The notes beneath the pieces were generated by a model that was not told the origin of the DNA, ran no database searches, and saw only the letters and a list, made by a program, of their open reading frames with translations. Below are positions 44,784 through 56,906 of a DNA stretch of 64,000 nucleotides, piece by piece. The stretch is from Liolophura sinensis (taxonomy: Eukaryota; Mollusca; Polyplacophora; Chitonida; Chitonidae), in NCBI RefSeq assembly GCF_032854445.1, contig NC_088307.1, positions 11,358,017 to 11,422,016 of the forward strand. Direction: 5' to 3'. Each line of letters opens with the position of its first letter. Position 1 is the first letter of the stretch. The position numbers were made by a program, and so were the translations under genes.

Positions 44784-47700
44784 ATGGCGATACTGTTTTT
44801 GCTACTCTGTTGCGGTTTAGCAGGTAAGTTTTAAAAAAAAAAGATAAGTAAAATGGTGGGATTAAACGGTATGGCTGATACATACTGATATTATAGAACT
44901 GTCTTGATGAGAGAGAGGAATAGACTTTAGTCTTGGAACCATAGAGCAATGCATGGTACTCAGTAATACCTTTGCAATAGTCAGTAATACCTTTACAATA
45001 CTCAGCAATACCTTTACAACACTCAGTAATACCTTTACAATACTCAGCAATACCTTTACAATACTCAGTAATACCTTTACAATACTCAGCAATACCTTTA
45101 CAATACTCAGCAATACCTTTACAAATCCTTCATCCATCATGGTGTCATTCATTTTACATTGTAGTTTTGCAAATAATCCCCCTTCTTTCAGCTGTACAGT
45201 ATATACAGTTATATTTACATTTTTCTTTGACCTCACAATGTAAGATCCCTCGCTAACTAGGTCATTTCAAAGGGGGAGAAAACATAAAAAACAAGCAGAT
45301 GTCATATAATGAGTAAATATAGTCAAGAATTGTTTTGGCGGACTTCTCAAAATAACTTTTCCTTTCTTCAACTTCGTGACCAAGTATAAGACACAGCACA
45401 ATTCATTGTTGGAGAACAGATACAACAGCCGATCTTTAATCTGGTTGAGTGCCATACATACACATGATACATGCATGTACCACACTTTCAGGTGTAAAAC
45501 AGATAAATCGTTTCTTAGAGTTATCTGGAACGTACCCGGCCTTCAAAAAAAACAGAGATAAACCTTTAGCACCATACCAATAATGCTTTGTCTGGCCAAA
45601 CTCTCTGGGAAAAGCACTGGATTGTTCTGGTAAATTTTGCATACATAAAGCAAGCACTACTGTTTACTGTAATGTGTTATGTTTTCTGGTGCACCATTGC
45701 TTATCCACGTATCTTATCAAATTAAAGCAAAAGAAGCCAGAAAACCATCACAAAAGCAGTATTTTCCATAGAAAACATAAATTTTTGAGTCTAGGAACCA
45801 CAAACTGTGATATTGAATGATTATTCAGCCCTCATGCCGACGTACATGGCGTTGCATGCCCGCCAAAAAAGCACCCCTATGGTCCCTCCGTGCGAAGAGA
45901 GCATAATTTCTCTCTAATCTTCCCTCAACCGAGAGAAATTACATTGTTTGCTGGATACTTGGGACCACCTCTTGTTATGATGGAAGATCAATGCATTTAC
46001 ACATTGACATACTCTGAATGAGAATCTGATGCATATCCAATAAATTCATTTAACGTGACAATTCTTGTTTTTAACTAAGATATGAATTATATCATAATAA
46101 CGGAGTACATTCTAGCATCGCTCAGAAAATAGACTTTCTGTTAAAATGAAGAGATTAATCTCTTGAGTGTATCACTCCGAACCACTGTTATACTTCGCTG
46201 TGAAGCAAGTTGTTTTGTTACCGTAAATCCGTGTGACCATTCACCAATTGTCACACTGTCGTCACTGCTCTGGTTTACTCTCTCTGCTGTAGTCTTTTAT
46301 ATTGTGTACTCCAGCCTCAGGGCGTCAGATCAACCCCAAGGAATTTCCGAAAACCACGGAACTTATCGGGGACCTAAGTGGTGTGTCCGGGAAATCTACT
46401 TCCCTAGAAGCTTGCATCCATAAGGTGGCCAGTCCAATCGATAAAACGATTCGTTTTGGCGACGAAATGGCTGCCATCGGCGACAAGATAAAGAAAATAG
46501 TGCAAAGAACAGACGTAATCATTGAGATCCTGGATACCGTGATGCTGATCCCGTACGTTGGGGAGGTGGCGGCGGCCGTCCTGGAGCCGGCCGTGGGTGT
46601 ACTGAACAGTATCAAGTCCGGGGTGAGAGACAAACCGTGGAGAGAACAACCCACCCGTTGAACAGGATTTAGCAATAATTGTCGTTTTATTTATGAATTT
46701 ATTTATTTAATATTTGATTGTTGTTTAAGACCATATTCAAGAATTACCCAGTCAGACGATGACGGTCAGTTCTTATGATCGCTTGTGTTGTTACCAAAAT
46801 CAGGGGTATTATTATTCAAATATAGATAGAGGGCATTGCTGTTATGTGATTTACAAAGTTGCGAGTTGTGCAGATTTGCTTTCCATTAGATATGGCCGAA
46901 GAAAATTGATACTGCTCCCAATAATATGTAAACCCCATTCTCTACAACAAGGAGTCTAACAACAGCTAGAATATCTGTCTTGTGTGCCTGAAAATAATGA
47001 GCCTTCTAAATATAGAATTTTTCCAAATCCGTCAAACGTAAGGTTTTGACATGTCATACATATTATTTAATTGATATCTGGCTGCTATAATGTATGTACA
47101 TCAAGTGAAAATAGAATTCCAAAGTATTCCCGAGTGATGAAGAGAGATTCATGAAAATATTAGTGTGGACTATCAAAACCTTAGGTTTAAAGGGATACAG
47201 AATCGATTCTGACTGGCTGGTGTGAGAGATAGGCAAGTCCAGACTATGCCTGGCCTAAGCTGAATTTTAGGTACGGCACATATATTCACGCATGACGGAG
47301 GCTGCGGTGTTTAACCCAGGAGCCCCGTACCTGTACTGTCAGCCAATCAGCCTCTATTCTGTGTCCCTTGAAAACATTTTGAATCATTGCGAATTTAGGT
47401 GTTAAAGCTTTGAGGTGTTTACTTACAAAAATCTCCTTATTTGAAATGTTTTTTTAATTCCCCTTTTTTTTATCTACAGGCCTATTTTATAGAATACGGA
47501 ATCCTTTCAGATCGCAAAAGTGAAACCGGAAGTTATAGCATTCGGCAACAAAGTTCACCAGTGGACAGAGCCTCTCAAAACTGTCCAGCACAAAGTGGAA
47601 TGGGTGGAAAAATCAATAAACAGTTTTACGGTAATTGTGAATGAAGGTGGGTATAGTGAACATTCATTTTCTGTCCTATTCTTCACCTATTATTTAGGGG

Positions 47701-48430
47701 CCTCCGTGGCTCAGTCGGTTAGCGCGCTAGCGCAGCGTAATGACCCAGGAGCCTCTCACCAATGCGGTCGCTGTGAGTTCAAGTCCAGCTCATGCTGGCT
47801 TCCTCTCCGGCCGTAAGTGGGAAGGTCTGGCAGCAACCTGCGGATGGTCGTGGGTTTCCCCCGGGCTCTGCCCGGTTTCCACCCACCATAATGCTGGCCG
47901 CCGTCGTATAAGTGAAATATTCTTCAGTACGGCGTAAAACACCAATCAAAAAAAAAAAAAAAAATCACCAATTATTTCCGCCTTGCTAGTAAGACTTTAC
48001 ATATTCATAAGCATCTAAAGTCTAATGTATTGTACCTTTTTCTCGGAACTGACACGAGATTAAAAACGGGTTAAGGCGACCTGATTTAGAAGAAAATTAA
48101 CGAAAATCGGAGTTGATACGTTTTATGGAATATACGTTCTTCAGTCGTACAGTGGAAAGAGCTATGTTTTGCACTACTTTTCGTACTCTCTGAACACAGT
48201 TGAAGGAAAAGCCTCCGCAGCGGAAGGATGCGTCAACTCACTTCCGGCTGGTAGGACGCCTGCAATCCACGCCTTGGAAGGAGCGTCGGGCAAACTTGAC
48301 GTCATTCCACACGGATTTCGCGTGGCGTTTGGGGCAGTGGATTCAGGTTGCCGAAAGGTCGAGGGCGCGCTCGCCAGAATTCACCTTGTACGCAAACGCA
48401 GAGGTTTGCCAAGTCTGAGCAAAGTGAACC
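44784..48430 (+). CDS. Gene C1: family member with exons 1-4 only
   Basis: Exons 44784-44823, 46315-46622, 47511-47646 and 48200-48430 have the family lengths (40, 308, 136, 231 nt), all open. The signal peptide is MAILFLLLCCGLA. The N-domain has INPKEFPKTTELIGDL and VMLIPYVGEVAAAVLEPAV. Exon 4 ends at the furin-type RKRR/G. No exons 5-9 follow before the next promoter at 49002, because the tandem duplication ends in intron 4. If exon 4 is not spliced, the frame runs 31 codons into the intron to TGA at 48520, giving about 269 residues that still include the basic site. Alternatively, exon 4 (phase 1 out) could splice in frame to exon 5 of C2 at 54021, or to C2 exon 2. A full SINE1 sits in intron 3. 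The donor of exon 3 is GTGGGT, weaker than in A and B. Confidence 0.78.
44957..45125. repeat. 21-bp minisatellite, about 8 copies (duplicated at 50097-50265)
   Basis: ACTCAGTAATACCTTTACAAT repeats with GTAAT/GCAAT alternation in intron 1 of C1. The C2 copy is identical. Confidence 0.95.
47192..47368. mobile_element. TIR element R6 in C1 (copy in C2 at 52332-52508)
   Basis: GGGATACAGAATCGATTCTG...CTGGCT at the left matches the complement of AGCCAATCAGCCTCTATTCT plus GTGTCCC at the right, giving inverted repeats of about 27 bp. Confidence 0.75.
47697..47958 (+). mobile_element. SINE1, full length, present in C1 but absent from C2
   Basis: This is the best copy of the family. It has A box TGGCTCAGTCGG, B box AGTTCAAGTCC, body CCACCATAATGCTGGCCGCC and a poly-A end. 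Imperfect 13-bp target repeats TCACCTATTATTT and TCACCAATTATTT flank it. The matching place in C2 (about 52820) has no SINE and lacks about 11 further bases. Confidence 0.93.
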
Positions 48431-48483
48431 GTGAGTGTTGTTTGTCTAATTCACTAGAGACCCTTTTTACAAATCATTCGCAA

Positions 48484-51400
48484 CTTGCTTTGCGAGCAGT
48501 TTTGTGGGCGAAGGAAACCTGAGTACCAATCTACAGACGAAAGCAACTGATCATCAACGAACGTAAGACTTTACAAGCGGTCTCACAGCATCCATCGACC
48601 GGATATTTATTAAGATGATTGGTGTTTTTACGCCGCACTTATTTCACTTATATGACGTCGGCCAGCATTATGGTGGGAGGAAAGCGGGGTGAGCCCGGCG
48701 GCAGGGGGGACCCAATACCATCACTAACCACCTCGGCCACCGAGGTCCCTCTCAAATATGCTTAAATGACTTTCCTTTATATTATGCATACGTTTCTATA
48801 GTTGCTGTGTTTCGTAATAAACAGGCCTTCGTGCCGTGTAGACGCTTGAATTGTGCATTTGCCACCTTGACCTAGTGTTGGAAAGTAATCTTAATTTCGA
48901 TGGATGTATACCCATATCGTTAAGTAAGACACGTACGTGTGGGACAGGAATATGTGAAGAGTTCAAGATATAGGGAACTTGTGAATGTTCTACCTGTAGA
49001 AGATAATGTTATCAGTTTTACACCAGGTGCGGTTATTTTTGCATATTTCAATGCCGTCATTTTTGCAAACGGGTCTTTCTCGCGGCGTTCATTCCAGTAG
49101 CAGGTAATTTCTATAGACTCATATCAGCCTCCATTTGTTTATTCTTGAAATATTTTTGATTCATTCTGGTCTGTTTTTAGGGTTATTTGTCAATTACGAT
49201 GACCTTGTCAACAAACAAATATTCTCACACAGCCATCTGTATATTCTTGCAATATTTTTTTTATTTATTTTGATATCTTTTGGGGTTTTTATTTTATCAA
49301 CTTTGTTGACTTTTCTTATGAATAATGATAATTCTGCATGTATGCACTAAATACGATTTCATTTGATCTGAGTGGTGTTTTACGCCGTACTCAAGAATAT
49401 TACACTTATACGACGGCGGCCAGCATTATGGTGGGAAGAAACCGGGCAGAGCACTAAATACGAGTGCGTGAGTGTGAGTGCTTGGGGTTTAACGTCGTGC
49501 TCAACAATTTTTCAGTCATATGACGACGAAGGAATCATTAGGGTGCATGTACGTGTAATGTGCCTCCTTGTTGCAGGACGGATTTCCACCGCTCTTTTAT
49601 TTAGTGCTGCTTCACTGAGACGACTTACCGAAGGCAAGTAAGCCGCCCCGCCCGAGCCATTATACTGATACGGGTCAACCAGTCGTTGCACTATCCCCTT
49701 CATGCTGAACGCCAAGCGAGGAAGTTACAACTTCCTCTTTTAAAGTCTTAGGTGTGAGTCGATCAAGGATTGATCCTGGATCTACCGGTCCCGAAGCGGA
49801 CGCTCTACCAACTGTGCTATCCGGGCCGGTCACTAAATACGAAACCATGTCTACGAATATTACAGGACTTAAGGAAAGACCGCCTCGAAAAGACATTGGA
49901 GTCACTCGAATAAAGAAACCAATATGGCGATACTGTTTTTGCTACTCTGTTGCGGTTTAGCAGGTAAGTTTTAAAAAAAAAAGATAAGTAAAATGGTGGG
50001 ATTAAACGGTATGGCTGATACATACTGATATTATAGAACTGTCTTGATGAGAGAGAGGAATAGACTTTAGTCTTGGAACCATAGAGCAATGCATGGTACT
50101 CAGTAATACCTTTGCAATAGTCAGTAATACCTTTACAATACTCAGCAATACCTTTACAACACTCAGTAATACCTTTACAATACTCAGCAATACCTTTACA
50201 ATACTCAGTAATACCTTTACAATACTCAGCAATACCTTTACAATACTCAGCAATACCTTTACAAATCCTTCATCCATCATGGTGTCATTCATTTTACATT
50301 GTAGTTTTGCAAATAATCCCCCTTCTTTCAGCTGTACAGTATATACAGTTATATTTACATTTTTCTTTGACCTCACAATGTAAGATCCCTCGCTAACTAG
50401 GTCATTTCAAAGGGGGAGAAAACATAAAAAACAAGCAGATGTCATATAATGAGTAAATATAGTCAAGAATTGTTTTGGCGGACTTCTCAAAATAACTTTT
50501 CCTTTCTTCAACTTCGTGACCAAGTATAAGACACAGCACAATTCATTGTTGGAGAACAGATACAACAGCCGATCTTTAATCTGGTTGAGTGCCATACATA
50601 CACATGATACATGCATGTACCACACTTTCAGGTGTAAAACAGATAAATCGTTTCTTAGAGTTATCTGGAACGTACCCGGCCTTCAAAAAAAACAGAGATA
50701 AACCTTTAGCACCATACCAATAATGCTTTGTCTGGCCAAACTCTCTGGGAAAAGCACTGGATTGTTCTGGTAAATTTTGCATACATAAAGCAAGCACTAC
50801 TGTTTACTGTAATGTGTTATGTTTTCTGGTGCACCATTGCTTATCCACGTATCTTATCAAATTAAAGCAAAAGAAGCCAGAAAACCATCACAAAAGCAGT
50901 ATTTTCCATAGAAAACATAAATTTTTGAGTCTAGGAACCACAAACTGTGATATTGAATGATTATTCAGCCCTCATGCCGACGTACATGGCGTTGCATGCC
51001 CGCCAAAAAAGCACCCCTATGGTCCCTCCGTGCGAAGAGAGCATAATTTCTCTCTAATCTTCCCTCAACCGAGAGAAATTACATTGTTTGCTGGATACTT
51101 GGGACCACCTCTTGTTATGATGGAAGATCAATGCATTTACACATTGACATACTCTGAATGAGAATCTGATGCATATCCAATAAATTCATTTAACGTGACA
51201 ATTCTTGTTTTTAACTAAGATATGAATTATATCATAATAACGGAGTACATTCTAGCATCGCTCAGAAAATAGACTTTCTGTTAAAATGAAGAGATTAACC
51301 TTTTGAGTGTATCACTCCGAACCACTGTTATACATCGCTGCGAAACAGGTTGTTTTGTTACCGTAAATTCGTGTGACCATTCACCAATTGTCACACTGTC

Positions 51401-53476
51401 GTCACTGCTCTGGTTTTACTCTCTCTGCTGTAGTCTTTTATATTGTGTACTCCAGCCTCAGGGCGCCAGATCAACCCCCAAGGACTTTCCGAAAACCACG
51501 GAACTTATCGGGGACCTAAGTGGTGTCCGGACAATCTACTTCCCTAGAAGCTTGCATCCATAAGGTGGCCAGTCCAATCGATAAAACGATCCGTTTTGGC
51601 GACGAAATGGCTGCCATCGGCGAAAAGATAAAGAAAATAGTGCAAAGAACAGACGTAATCATTGAGATCCTGGATACCGTGATGCTGATCCCGTACGTTG
51701 GGGAGGTGGCGGCGGCCGTCCTGGAGCCGGCCGTGGGTGTACTGAACAGTATCAAGTCAGGGGTGAGAGACAAACCGTGGAGAGAACAGCCCACCCGTTG
51801 AACAGGATTTAGCAATAATTGTCGTTTTATTTATGAATTTATTTATTTAATATTTGATTGTTGCTTAAGACCATATTCAAGAATTACCCAGTCAGACGAT
51901 GACGGTCAGTTCTTATGATCGCTTGTGTTGTTACCAAAATCAGGGGTATTATTATTCAAATATAGATAGAGGGCATTGCTGTTATGTGAGTTACAAAGTT
52001 GCGAGTTGTGCAGATTTGCTTTCCATTAGATACGGCCGAAGAAAATTGATACTGCTCCCAATAATGTGTAAACCCCATTCTCTACAACAAGGAGTCTAAC
52101 AACAGCTAGAATATCTGTCTGGTGTGCCTGAAAATAATGAGCCTTCTAAATATAGAATTTTTCCAAATCCGTCAAACGTAAGGTTTTGACATGTCATACA
52201 TATTATTTAATTGATATCTGGCTGCTATAATGTATGTACATCAAGTGAAAATAGAATTCAAAAGTATTCCCGAGTGATGAAGAGAGATTCATGAAAATAT
52301 TAGTGTGGACTATCAAAACCTTAGGTTTAAAGGGATACAGAATCGATTCTGACTGGCAGGTGTGAGAGATAGGCAAGTCCAGACTATGCCTGGCCTAAGC
52401 TGAATTTTAGGTACGGCACATATATTCACGCATGACGGAGGCTGCAGTGTTTAACCCCGGAACCCCGTACCTGTACTGTCAGCCAATCAGCCTCTATTCT
52501 GTGTCCCTGTAAAACATTTTGAATCATTGCGAATTTAGGTGTTAAAGCTTTGAGGTGTTTACTTACAAAAATCTCCTTATTTGAAATGTTTTTTTAATTC
52601 CCCTTTTTTTATCTACAGGCCTATTTTATAGAATACGGAATCCTTTCAGATCGCAAAAGTGAAACCGGAAGTTATAGCATTCGGCAACAAAGTTCACCAG
52701 TGGACAGAGCCTCTCAAAACTGTTCAGCACAAAGTGGAATGGGTGGAAAAATCAATAAACAGTTTTACGGTAATTGTGAATGAAGGTGGGTATAGTGAAC
52801 ATTCATTTTCTGTCCTATCATTTCCGCCTTGCTAGTAAGACTATACATATTCATAAGTATCTAAAGTCTAATGTATTGTAGCTTTTTCTCGGAACTGACA
52901 CGCGATTAAAAACGGGTTAAGGCGACCTGATTTAGGAGAAAATTAACGAAAATCGGAGTTGATACGTTTTATGGAAATATACGTTCTTCAGTCGTACAGT
53001 GGAAAGAGCTATTTTTTGCACTACTTTTCGTACTCTCTGAACACAGTTGAAGGAAAAGCCTCCGCAGCGGAAGGATGCGTCAACTCACTTCCGGCTGGTA
53101 GGACGCCGGCAATCCACGCCTTGGAAGGAGCGTCGGGCAAACTTGACGTCATTCCACACGGATTTCGCGTGGCGTTTGGGGCAGTGGATTCAGGTTGCCA
53201 AAAGGTCGAGGGCGCGCTCGCCAGAATTCACCTTGTACGCAAACGCAGAGGTTTGCTAAGTCTGAGCAAAGTGAACCGTGAGTGTTGTTTGTCTTGATGT
53301 GTTTCGAGCTAACACCAGGGCTTCGTTCTACGAAACAGTCTCAACTTCCGCCCGGCGTGACAAGATATATTTCAGACAAAACTCGTTATGTTAATACGCT
53401 TGACGAAGTGTTGCGATAGCTTTGTAACAAGGCATAATTCACTAGAGACCCTTTTTACAAATCATTCGCAACTTGC
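48484..53476 (+). repeat. 5.14-kb tandem duplication, unit 2 (C2 5' half)
   Basis: It is offset by +5140 from unit 1 up to about 52820, where the SINE1 is missing. Unit 2 also has a 141-bp segment at 53295-53435 that unit 1 lacks at 48447/48448. It continues into the unique 3' half of the gene. Confidence 0.93.
49002..49103 (+). promoter_or_regulatory. Gene C2 promoter module (copy of C1)
   Basis: GATAATGTTATC at 49002-49013, CAGGTG and the donor after 49103 are identical to C1. Confidence 0.72.
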
Positions 53477-54020
53477 CGTATCTTCCATGACACCACGAAG
53501 TCAACAGATACGTCACCGTAGTTTTGACAGCTTTGTAAAACACGGGCCTCAGTCAACAGTCGGCGCTGTATATACACAATAGCAAATGAGAGACGAAGTC
53601 GATCTTTCAAATCCAGCTTCCACTCCATAACTTACGTGCATGTTGCTCACCTAAGTCAGGAGGTTTGGGAGTTATCTGCTGATGGGCGGTGATATTAATC
53701 AGGCAATATCCGTAAATATCGATCTGTCTCTATCGGGGGGGGTATCCGTCTGGCACTGTTCGGGGTATCCTTCACGCACTGTGCGGATGTATCTGTCCAT
53801 CGGTTATTACCTGTAATACTCCACTCGTAGGAATCGCCACAATCGTATGTGAATGCCTGCTGCGAGAAATTAATGTCATTTAAATAATTCAAAATTTTAC
53901 ATTTGCGTTTTAATCGTCTCTTAAAAGACTGAATATGTATAGGCTCCAGTTGAGCTATTTGCATAGACATTCTCTTAGTAGTACAAAATGCAAAGTCAAA
54001 GCCCTATTACATGATTTCAG
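53437..54020 (+). other. C2 intron 4, 3' part beyond the duplication
   Basis: This holds the right breakpoint at 53476 and unique sequence. No repeat family or additional exon is recognised. Confidence 0.5.
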
Positions 54021-54259
54021 ACGTTCTGGACGCCATTTTGAAAGCTTTCGGACCGTTTGGACATTTTCTGGATGAGGTCAACGGTGTCTTGAACAAAAAG
54101 TTCTGTCTCCTTGAGAGGTAAGAATACACCGCCCTTAAGGCGAGAGTAGATTTGGTTGACTCAAAAGTGTTTGTGGTTAAAAATTGTATTCCAAAGCATC
54201 ACATGATGTTATAACGAGTTTTGCACGAAAGATCCAAAGCAATATATACTCAATAAAAA

Positions 54260-54625
54260 TACCGGCACCGATGGCTCAGTTTTTCGAGCATCCACCTCGG
54301 GTGCGGTAGATCCAGGGTCAATCCTGGGTCGTGTCGCCCCTAAGACCTTAAAAGAGGAAGTTGTAGATTCCTTCCTTGGCGTTCAGCATTAAGAGGATAG
54401 TGCAACGACTGGTTGACCCTTATGAGTATAATGGCTCGTGTGGGGCGACTTACTTGCCTTCGGTAAGGTTTCTCAGTGAAGCAGCACCAGATAATTAAAA
54501 GAGCGGTGGAAATCCGTCCTGCAACAAGGAGGCACATCACATGCACTCTGCGGAGACCTTCGTCGTCATATGACTGAAAATTATTAAGTGCGACGTTAAA
54601 GCGTAAGCACTCACTAACTCATTCA
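54260..54625 (+). mobile_element. SINE2, full length
   Basis: The head ACCGGCACCGATGGCTCAGT is diverged. The body GTGCAACGACTGGTTGACCC and tail GACGTTAAAGCGTAAGCACT are typical. It sits in intron 5 of C2. Confidence 0.85.
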
Positions 54626-54774
54626 ACAAAAACATAAACGCACGAAGCAATTTTATATTATTTTCTCTTAGTATTGAATATCGGGTCAACCCAACAATTA
54701 GGCTAAGTTTTCATTATCAATTGTGGCTTCAATTTCCACCATATTTTAGCATTTTACAGCAATAGTCCAGGAGC

Positions 54775-55130
54775 TATGGCAGCCTGGAAACAGAGTGGTC
54801 AGTACATACAGTCATATACGCTGGTGGCCAAGCTCTCTAGCACCATGGCAAAAGTAGAATTTAAAAAAAAAACAGTGAATTGTAATATATTGCACGTCCC
54901 TGGGGTATAATTATTCAAAATCTGAATTGTAATTTATTACACGTCACTGGGGTATAATTATTCAAAATCTGAATTGTAATTTATTACACGTCACTGGGGT
55001 ATAATTATTCAAAATCTGAATTGTAATTTAATACACGTCACCGGGGTATAATTATTCAAAATGTGAATTGTAATTTATTACACGTCACAGGGGTATAATT
55101 ATTCAAAATGTTGTGCTGTCATCACAGGCA
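54775..55130. repeat. R3 repeat with internal 47-bp array (about 4.5 copies)
   Basis: AGCACCATGGCAAAAGTAGA marks R3. The block GGGGTATAATTATTCAAAAT plus CTGAATTGTAATTTATTACA plus CGTCACT repeats between 54900 and 55110. Confidence 0.85.
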
Positions 55131-55585
55131 GTGTAGTTTCTTTTTCCTCATCTAAGTGAAATATTCTACTATACCAGAACAATTTAGAAGTGAAAGCAGT
55201 GAGTTGTATAAAACCACCATATTGTTCTTATGAACACTCACAGTATCACACTATACATGGTTTTGACACTGATGAAACTTAAGCGCCTCCTTGCATCTTT
55301 CTAGCATTATAGAAAACAGCTGAATATAAATCCTCTTTACATGATTCCGTCATGATATTTTTACTTTACATACTTTCTTACTCTTTGACTGGTTTGAGAT
55401 GAACGTTGTTTTGGAAACTTGAAATTTTGTGGTTTTTGACTCAGAACCTCCACTAGCGTTGACGATTGGTATACGAATGTCTGTCCAATATTTTTATCCT
55501 AATTGCTGGGTATGATATACCTGTTTTCCATATTTTTATTTATTTATTTATTTATTCATTTATTTATTTATTTATTTATTTGTAG

Positions 55586-56033
55586 CATTGAAAAATTAGT
55601 GGAAGAAGGCGCCAAAGTTGGAAAAGAAATAGCAAAGGAAGCCGAGCATATTGGGAAGGTCGTTGTTCATGGAGCTAAGCATATCGTTGGCGAAGCTGGA
55701 CACATCTGGGTTGAAGTAGACAAAGGTGCCGAGCATGCTATACACGTGGTGGGACATGGTATTGGAAGTGCCTACCACAAAGTCGTGGACGTCGTGAAAC
55801 ATGTTGGCGAAGAAATTGGCCATGGCGTCGTGACCGCGGCCAAGACGGTTGGTCATGAAGCCAAAGTCGTGGGGGAGACGGTTGAAAAAGGCGTCGTGAC
55901 TGCTGCTAAGACGGTGGAGAAAGGTGTGGTAACAGCGGCCCACAAAGTGGGTCACTTTTTCAAACATTTATTCGGGCGAGGAATGGCGGAGAATATCTAC
56001 TTCATTGACGGGGAGCTGTATGTTTTGGTTGAC
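55586..56033 (+). CDS. C2 exon 6: 11-residue repeat domain
   Basis: 149 codons, fully open. The 11-mers include VEKGVVTAAKT followed at once by VEKGVVTAAHK, and an earlier HGVVTAAKTVGHEAK. It ends KVGHFFKHLFGRG, so the dibasic FGKR/FGRR of A and B is reduced to FGRG. The acceptor is preceded by a pure TTTA/ATTT microsatellite (55545-55585). Confidence 0.82.
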
Positions 56034-56649
56034 GTAAGTGTGTAGGTTTTACTGGTTTTATTTTTTGATACCAAGAAGAACCTGTTTTCGATAACACACG
56101 TTGCATCTTGTTGCAATCTTATGGTTAAAGATGCGTTCCCACTGTGCAATTTGCCGTACCAATTTTTTTCGTGCTGTCGACGTACAAGCATGTCATTTCA
56201 GTTGGTTCCATGTGATATTACATTGTGGCATGCGGTATCAACTTGTTGCAGGCGATATCACGTTGTTGCATGAAGTATCAACTTGTCACATATGTTATCT
56301 TGTCACATGCATGTCAAACTCTTGAGTATCAATGAATCGATTGATAGACTGCTTGATTGATATTTGATTTGAAGTTATGTGAATGCCGTACTATTGAATA
56401 TGGAGTTAACGGAAATAATAACTTATTAACCTGTTTCAGGGACATGTGGAGACGCGCACGCGCAGAGGACTTGACGTCTGTTTCAGCTTGGGTGACATTC
56501 TCAAGGGACTTAATGTCGTCACTGGGGGACTGATGAAGGCGGCAAAGGGTTTGATTAGCAAACTTTTCCACGGGAAGAGTCCATTCCATCTTCCAGGTAA
56601 GAAAGGGGCTTGACCTCGCACGTGACAATCTTTAAATGCTCGTTTTATG

Positions 56650-56906
56650 ACACCTCCGGGGCCGAGAGAGTTAGCACGCCAGCGCGGTACAATGATCCAG
56701 AAGCCTCCCACCAATGCGGTCGCTGTGAATTCAAGCACGGCTCACGCTGCGGTCGTAAGTGGGAAGGTCTTCAAGTAACCTGCGAATGGTGGTGGGTTTT
56801 CTCCGGTTTCCTCCCACCATAGTGCTGAACGCCGTCGTAGAAATCAAATATTCTTGAGAACGGCATAAAACACCAATAAATATATAAATCAATAAATAAA
56901 TTAAAA
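56650..56906 (+). mobile_element. SINE1, full length
   Basis: The head CACCTCCGGGGCCGAGAGAG, the B-box region GAATTCAAGCACG and the tail ATAAATCAATAAATAAATT are present. Loose target repeats around GCTCGTTTT and GCCCGTTTT flank it. It is in intron 7 of C2. Confidence 0.87.

Larger units (their letters stand above)
43344..48488 (+). repeat. 5.14-kb tandem duplication, unit 1 (C1)
   Basis: It is paired with 48484-53476. The junction shares CTTGC at 43344-43348, 48484-48488 and 53472-53476, a 5-bp microhomology. The unit carries the promoter, exons 1-4 and introns of locus C, but not exons 5-9. Confidence 0.93.

Noticed and set aside
44707..44820. Short upstream frame starting ATGTCTACG before the C1 start
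   Set aside because: Most of it lies in the proposed 5'-UTR exon, but its ATG is upstream of the acceptor at 44725 and would be spliced out.
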